From Halalkalibacter sp. APA_J-10(15) (lineage in GTDB: Bacteria; Bacillota; Bacilli; Bacillales; Bacillaceae_D), in assembly GCF_023017105.1 (NCBI RefSeq), contig NZ_JALKEV010000004.1:124001-188000 (forward strand): 64,000 bases of DNA. The letters run 5' to 3'. The first letter of the stretch is position 1, and the number at the start of each line of letters is the position of its first letter. Position numbers and translations under genes: made by a program. Below the pieces are notes generated by a model. It did no database searches. It saw only the letters and a list, made by a program, of their open reading frames with translations, and was not told the DNA's origin. Below are positions 62,260-64,000 of this stretch, piece after piece.

Positions 62260-62625
62260 ATGTCAAAAGAACAGCTTGATCGAATGGAAAACTTACTAAC
62301 ACAACTCGTCACATCAGTCGGAAAAACAAATTCAGAACTCCAATCTATGAAAGAAGAACAAGCCTCTATAAAGCACGGACAGGCTTCAATGCAACAGGAA
62401 CTCTCCTTCATAAAGAAGGAGCAATCTTCAATGCGTGAAGATATTTGTTCTTTAAAAGAAGGGCAGACTTTGCTACGTGCGGACATCCAAGCACATAGAG
62501 AAGAAACAAGGTCTCAATACAAAGAAGTTATACAGCGATTAGATAGTATTGAAGCAGATCAAGACCATATTTGGGAGAAAGCTTCTCGAAACGAAAGAGA
62601 AATTGCAAAAATAAAAAGACAATAA
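62260..62625 (+). CDS. Small coiled-coil protein
   Basis: 121 residues from ATG 62260 with AGGAGG 8 bases upstream. Almost entirely helical with repeats SMKEEQASIKHGQASMQQEL, SFIKKEQSSMREDICSLKEG and the tail RLDSIEADQDHIWEKASRNE. No membrane segment or known domain; probably a structural or adaptor protein. Confidence 0.7.
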   Translation: MSKEQLDRMENLLTQLVTSVGKTNSELQSMKEEQASIKHGQASMQQELSFIKKEQSSMREDICSLKEGQTLLRADIQAHREETRSQYKEVIQRLDSIEADQDHIWEKASRNEREIAKIKRQ

Positions 62626-62794
62626 CCCTCTGATTCCACTTCAATTTAACCCATTTCCTACAAATACTAGTACGTTTATAACAGAGTGCTAGTTCTATAG
62701 CACTCCGTTCGACATATACATCAAATCAAATAAATCGCTAATCTTCTAAATTTATGCAATAATAAGATTAAACTACTTTGAAGGAGCGATCGAT

Positions 62795-63100
62795 ATGGAA
62801 AAAGGCACAATCAAGCATATGGCATTTTTCACCCTTAAACACTCTCTTAGCGACCAAGCAACAGAAACATTTTTAAAAGATGGCCAAGCCATTCTAAGTG
62901 CAATCCCTGTCGTAAATAATTTTGAAGTATTACGACAGACGAGCCCAAAAACGGACTTTGATTTCGGCTTTTCTATGGAATTTGCTAATCAAGAAGATTA
63001 CGATACATATAACAATCATCCTAGCCATGTCTCTTTCGTAGAAGAACGCTGGAAAGTAGAAGTTGAACGTTTTCAGGAAATTGACTATACGATTTTATAA
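62795..63100 (+). CDS. Dabb family (stress-responsive alpha-beta barrel) protein
   Basis: 101 residues: KHMAFFTLKHSLSDQATETF, VVNNFEVLRQTSPKTDFDFG and the conserved YDTYNNHPSHVSFVEERW of the Dabb dimeric ferredoxin-like fold. Function unknown. AAGGAG precedes the ATG. Confidence 0.88.
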   Translation: MEKGTIKHMAFFTLKHSLSDQATETFLKDGQAILSAIPVVNNFEVLRQTSPKTDFDFGFSMEFANQEDYDTYNNHPSHVSFVEERWKVEVERFQEIDYTIL

Positions 63101-63199
63101 GAAAAACGCGACAGCGTCTTTTCTTAATTGCGTTGTACGGAAGCCATTACAAAAGCTCATAAAGAGCCCATTTGACACATCGGATTCACATTCATCAAG

Positions 63200-63235
63200 A
63201 AAAAGCGTTCAAATAATATACGTTGAACGCTTTTT
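63200..63235. terminator. Bidirectional intrinsic terminator
   Basis: AAAAAGCGTTCAA pairs perfectly with TTGAACGCTTTTT over a 10-base loop between two convergent genes, with T-tract for either direction. Confidence 0.88.
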
Positions 63236-63244
63236 CGCTTCCTA

Positions 63245-64000
63245 TTACTTATGATACGTCTCACTAAGCTTATACCCATCGACATAGGTCACTTCAATTT
63301 CAACTGAACCTATCCCTACTTCTTGTAATTGTACATACCATATGTTTGCTTCTTCAACTACACCTTCATCTATAGCAGTATCTGTTTGTAATGAAGAGGA
63401 AGATGTTACGGAAGTGGATGTATACCTTGATGATTCGTTTTGTGAATTCATTTCTGATTCGTTCGGGTTCTTTAGAAATGGTTCGATTATTTCGCTTCCA
63501 TCTTCTAACCGAAACGTCGCGGTAGCGGATTCAATTTCATAGAATGGAAAGAGTGCCTCACTCTCATGAATGGTTGCACTAAACAACATTGGTATATTAG
63601 CTCCACCACGCGATGTTGATTTACTCAGTTGAAGTGATTGTCTTTGATATACGTGTTCTGGAATTCTTTCCTCATTTGTCGTTCTGTTCATTCCCCCCTC
63701 TGAAACGATTTGATAGACATAACTTTCATTTGGATTTAATCGTAATTCACTTGAATAAATTGTGCCTGCTTCTAATGTCGCCTCTGCTTCATTCCAGTTA
63801 CTACTATTCTCTTTTCTATACATCATTGTAACATGAGCGTCTTCTCCTATTTCACGAAATGTCCATTCACTCTGCAACACAATTTCTTCTGAAGACGATT
63901 CTTCAACTTCTGGACGAAACCTCATATTTGTTACCCACTGGTTCTGTTCATTTAATTCAAGTAACTCACGATCAATAGAAGATAATCGGTTCTCCATATT
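63245..64000 (-). CDS. Hypothetical protein, 5' end outside window
   Basis: At least 251 codons; the frame stays open past the ATG at 63997 to the window edge. The visible part is beta-rich and acidic (FRPEVEESSSEEIVLQSEWT, SELRLNPNESYVYQIVSEGG, EIESATATFRLEDGSEIIEP), followed by a Ser/Thr-rich linker and a C-terminal strand pair (GIGSVEIEVTYVDGYKLSET). The leading MENRLSSIDRELLELNEQN could follow a membrane anchor outside the window. No family recognised. Confidence 0.6.
   Translation of the reverse strand, partial: NMENRLSSIDRELLELNEQNQWVTNMRFRPEVEESSSEEIVLQSEWTFREIGEDAHVTMMYRKENSSNWNEAEATLEAGTIYSSELRLNPNESYVYQIVSEGGMNRTTNEERIPEHVYQRQSLQLSKSTSRGGANIPMLFSATIHESEALFPFYEIESATATFRLEDGSEIIEPFLKNPNESEMNSQNESSRYTSTSVTSSSSLQTDTAIDEGVVEEANIWYVQLQEVGIGSVEIEVTYVDGYKLSETYHK

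Overview
The window looks like a chromosomal segment of a low-GC, spore-former-type Firmicute of the family Bacillaceae, probably an alkaliphilic or soil Bacillus relative (inference). Supporting signs are strong AGGAGG-type ribosome binding sites, sigma-A promoters, a Trp T-box, an M-box, a FapR box in front of fabH, CcpA cre boxes, a DUF368/PopT transporter and many Bacillus-type small membrane proteins. No rRNA, tRNA, CRISPR array, prophage or intact transposase was seen.

Layout. 1-2.8 kb: 5' end of a GH43 glycosidase gene, a D-2-hydroxyacid dehydrogenase and a GNAT acetyltransferase. 2.8-3.8 kb: HTH/DUF3169 pair behind a promoter carrying a 22-bp-arm palindrome. 3.9-9.7 kb: a GC-richer arsenic-type island (MarR regulator with two vicinal Cys pairs, MFS transporter, ArsO-like flavin monooxygenase, flavodoxin-fold quinone reductase, ArsM) bracketed by two directly repeated, highly structured 104-bp repeat cores. 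9.7-12.3 kb: DUF3887-type lipoprotein, exported alpha/beta hydrolase and a small membrane protein. 12.3-22.2 kb: a sugar uptake and hydrolysis locus (GH-A clan glycosidase, two ABC permeases, YesN/YesM-type two-component pair, solute-binding lipoprotein) with two cre boxes. 22.4-27.1 kb: small membrane proteins, a YtkA-like lipoprotein and a three-gene beta-propeller lipoprotein/response regulator/histidine kinase operon. 27.3-30.1 kb: HAD pseudogene, orphan E1-alpha dehydrogenase subunit and a divergent PaaX-type regulator.

30.2-36.3 kb is a nucleotide and metal-ion region: a Nudix gene behind a ykkC-family riboswitch (probably the nucleoside-diphosphate subtype), then a decayed mgtE array (one intact mgtE, an mgtC-like gene, two mgtE remnants) with an M-box left upstream of the most degraded copy, a CDF metal efflux gene and a candidate small RNA. 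36.5-56 kb is ordinary accessory chromosome: acetyltransferases, MetAP, MEKHLA, CMD, Lrp, methyltransferase, lipoprotein, Nudix, VOC, WrbA, RDD, a GntR-ABC operon, APH-like kinase, PopT, HAD and polysaccharide deacetylase. 56-64 kb: AAA ATPase, FapR-controlled fabH, T-box-controlled tryptophanyl-tRNA synthetase, Cys-cluster pentapeptide protein, LLM oxidoreductase, coiled-coil protein, Dabb protein and a partial exported-type protein.

Most notable: the MarR-dicysteine arsenical module, with a shared operator in front of three of its genes and direct repeats on both sides; the riboswitch-Nudix unit; the stranded M-box; and a family of CACTGAAAAAG hairpins scattered through intergenic DNA. All functional assignments come from reading motifs; no database search was run.
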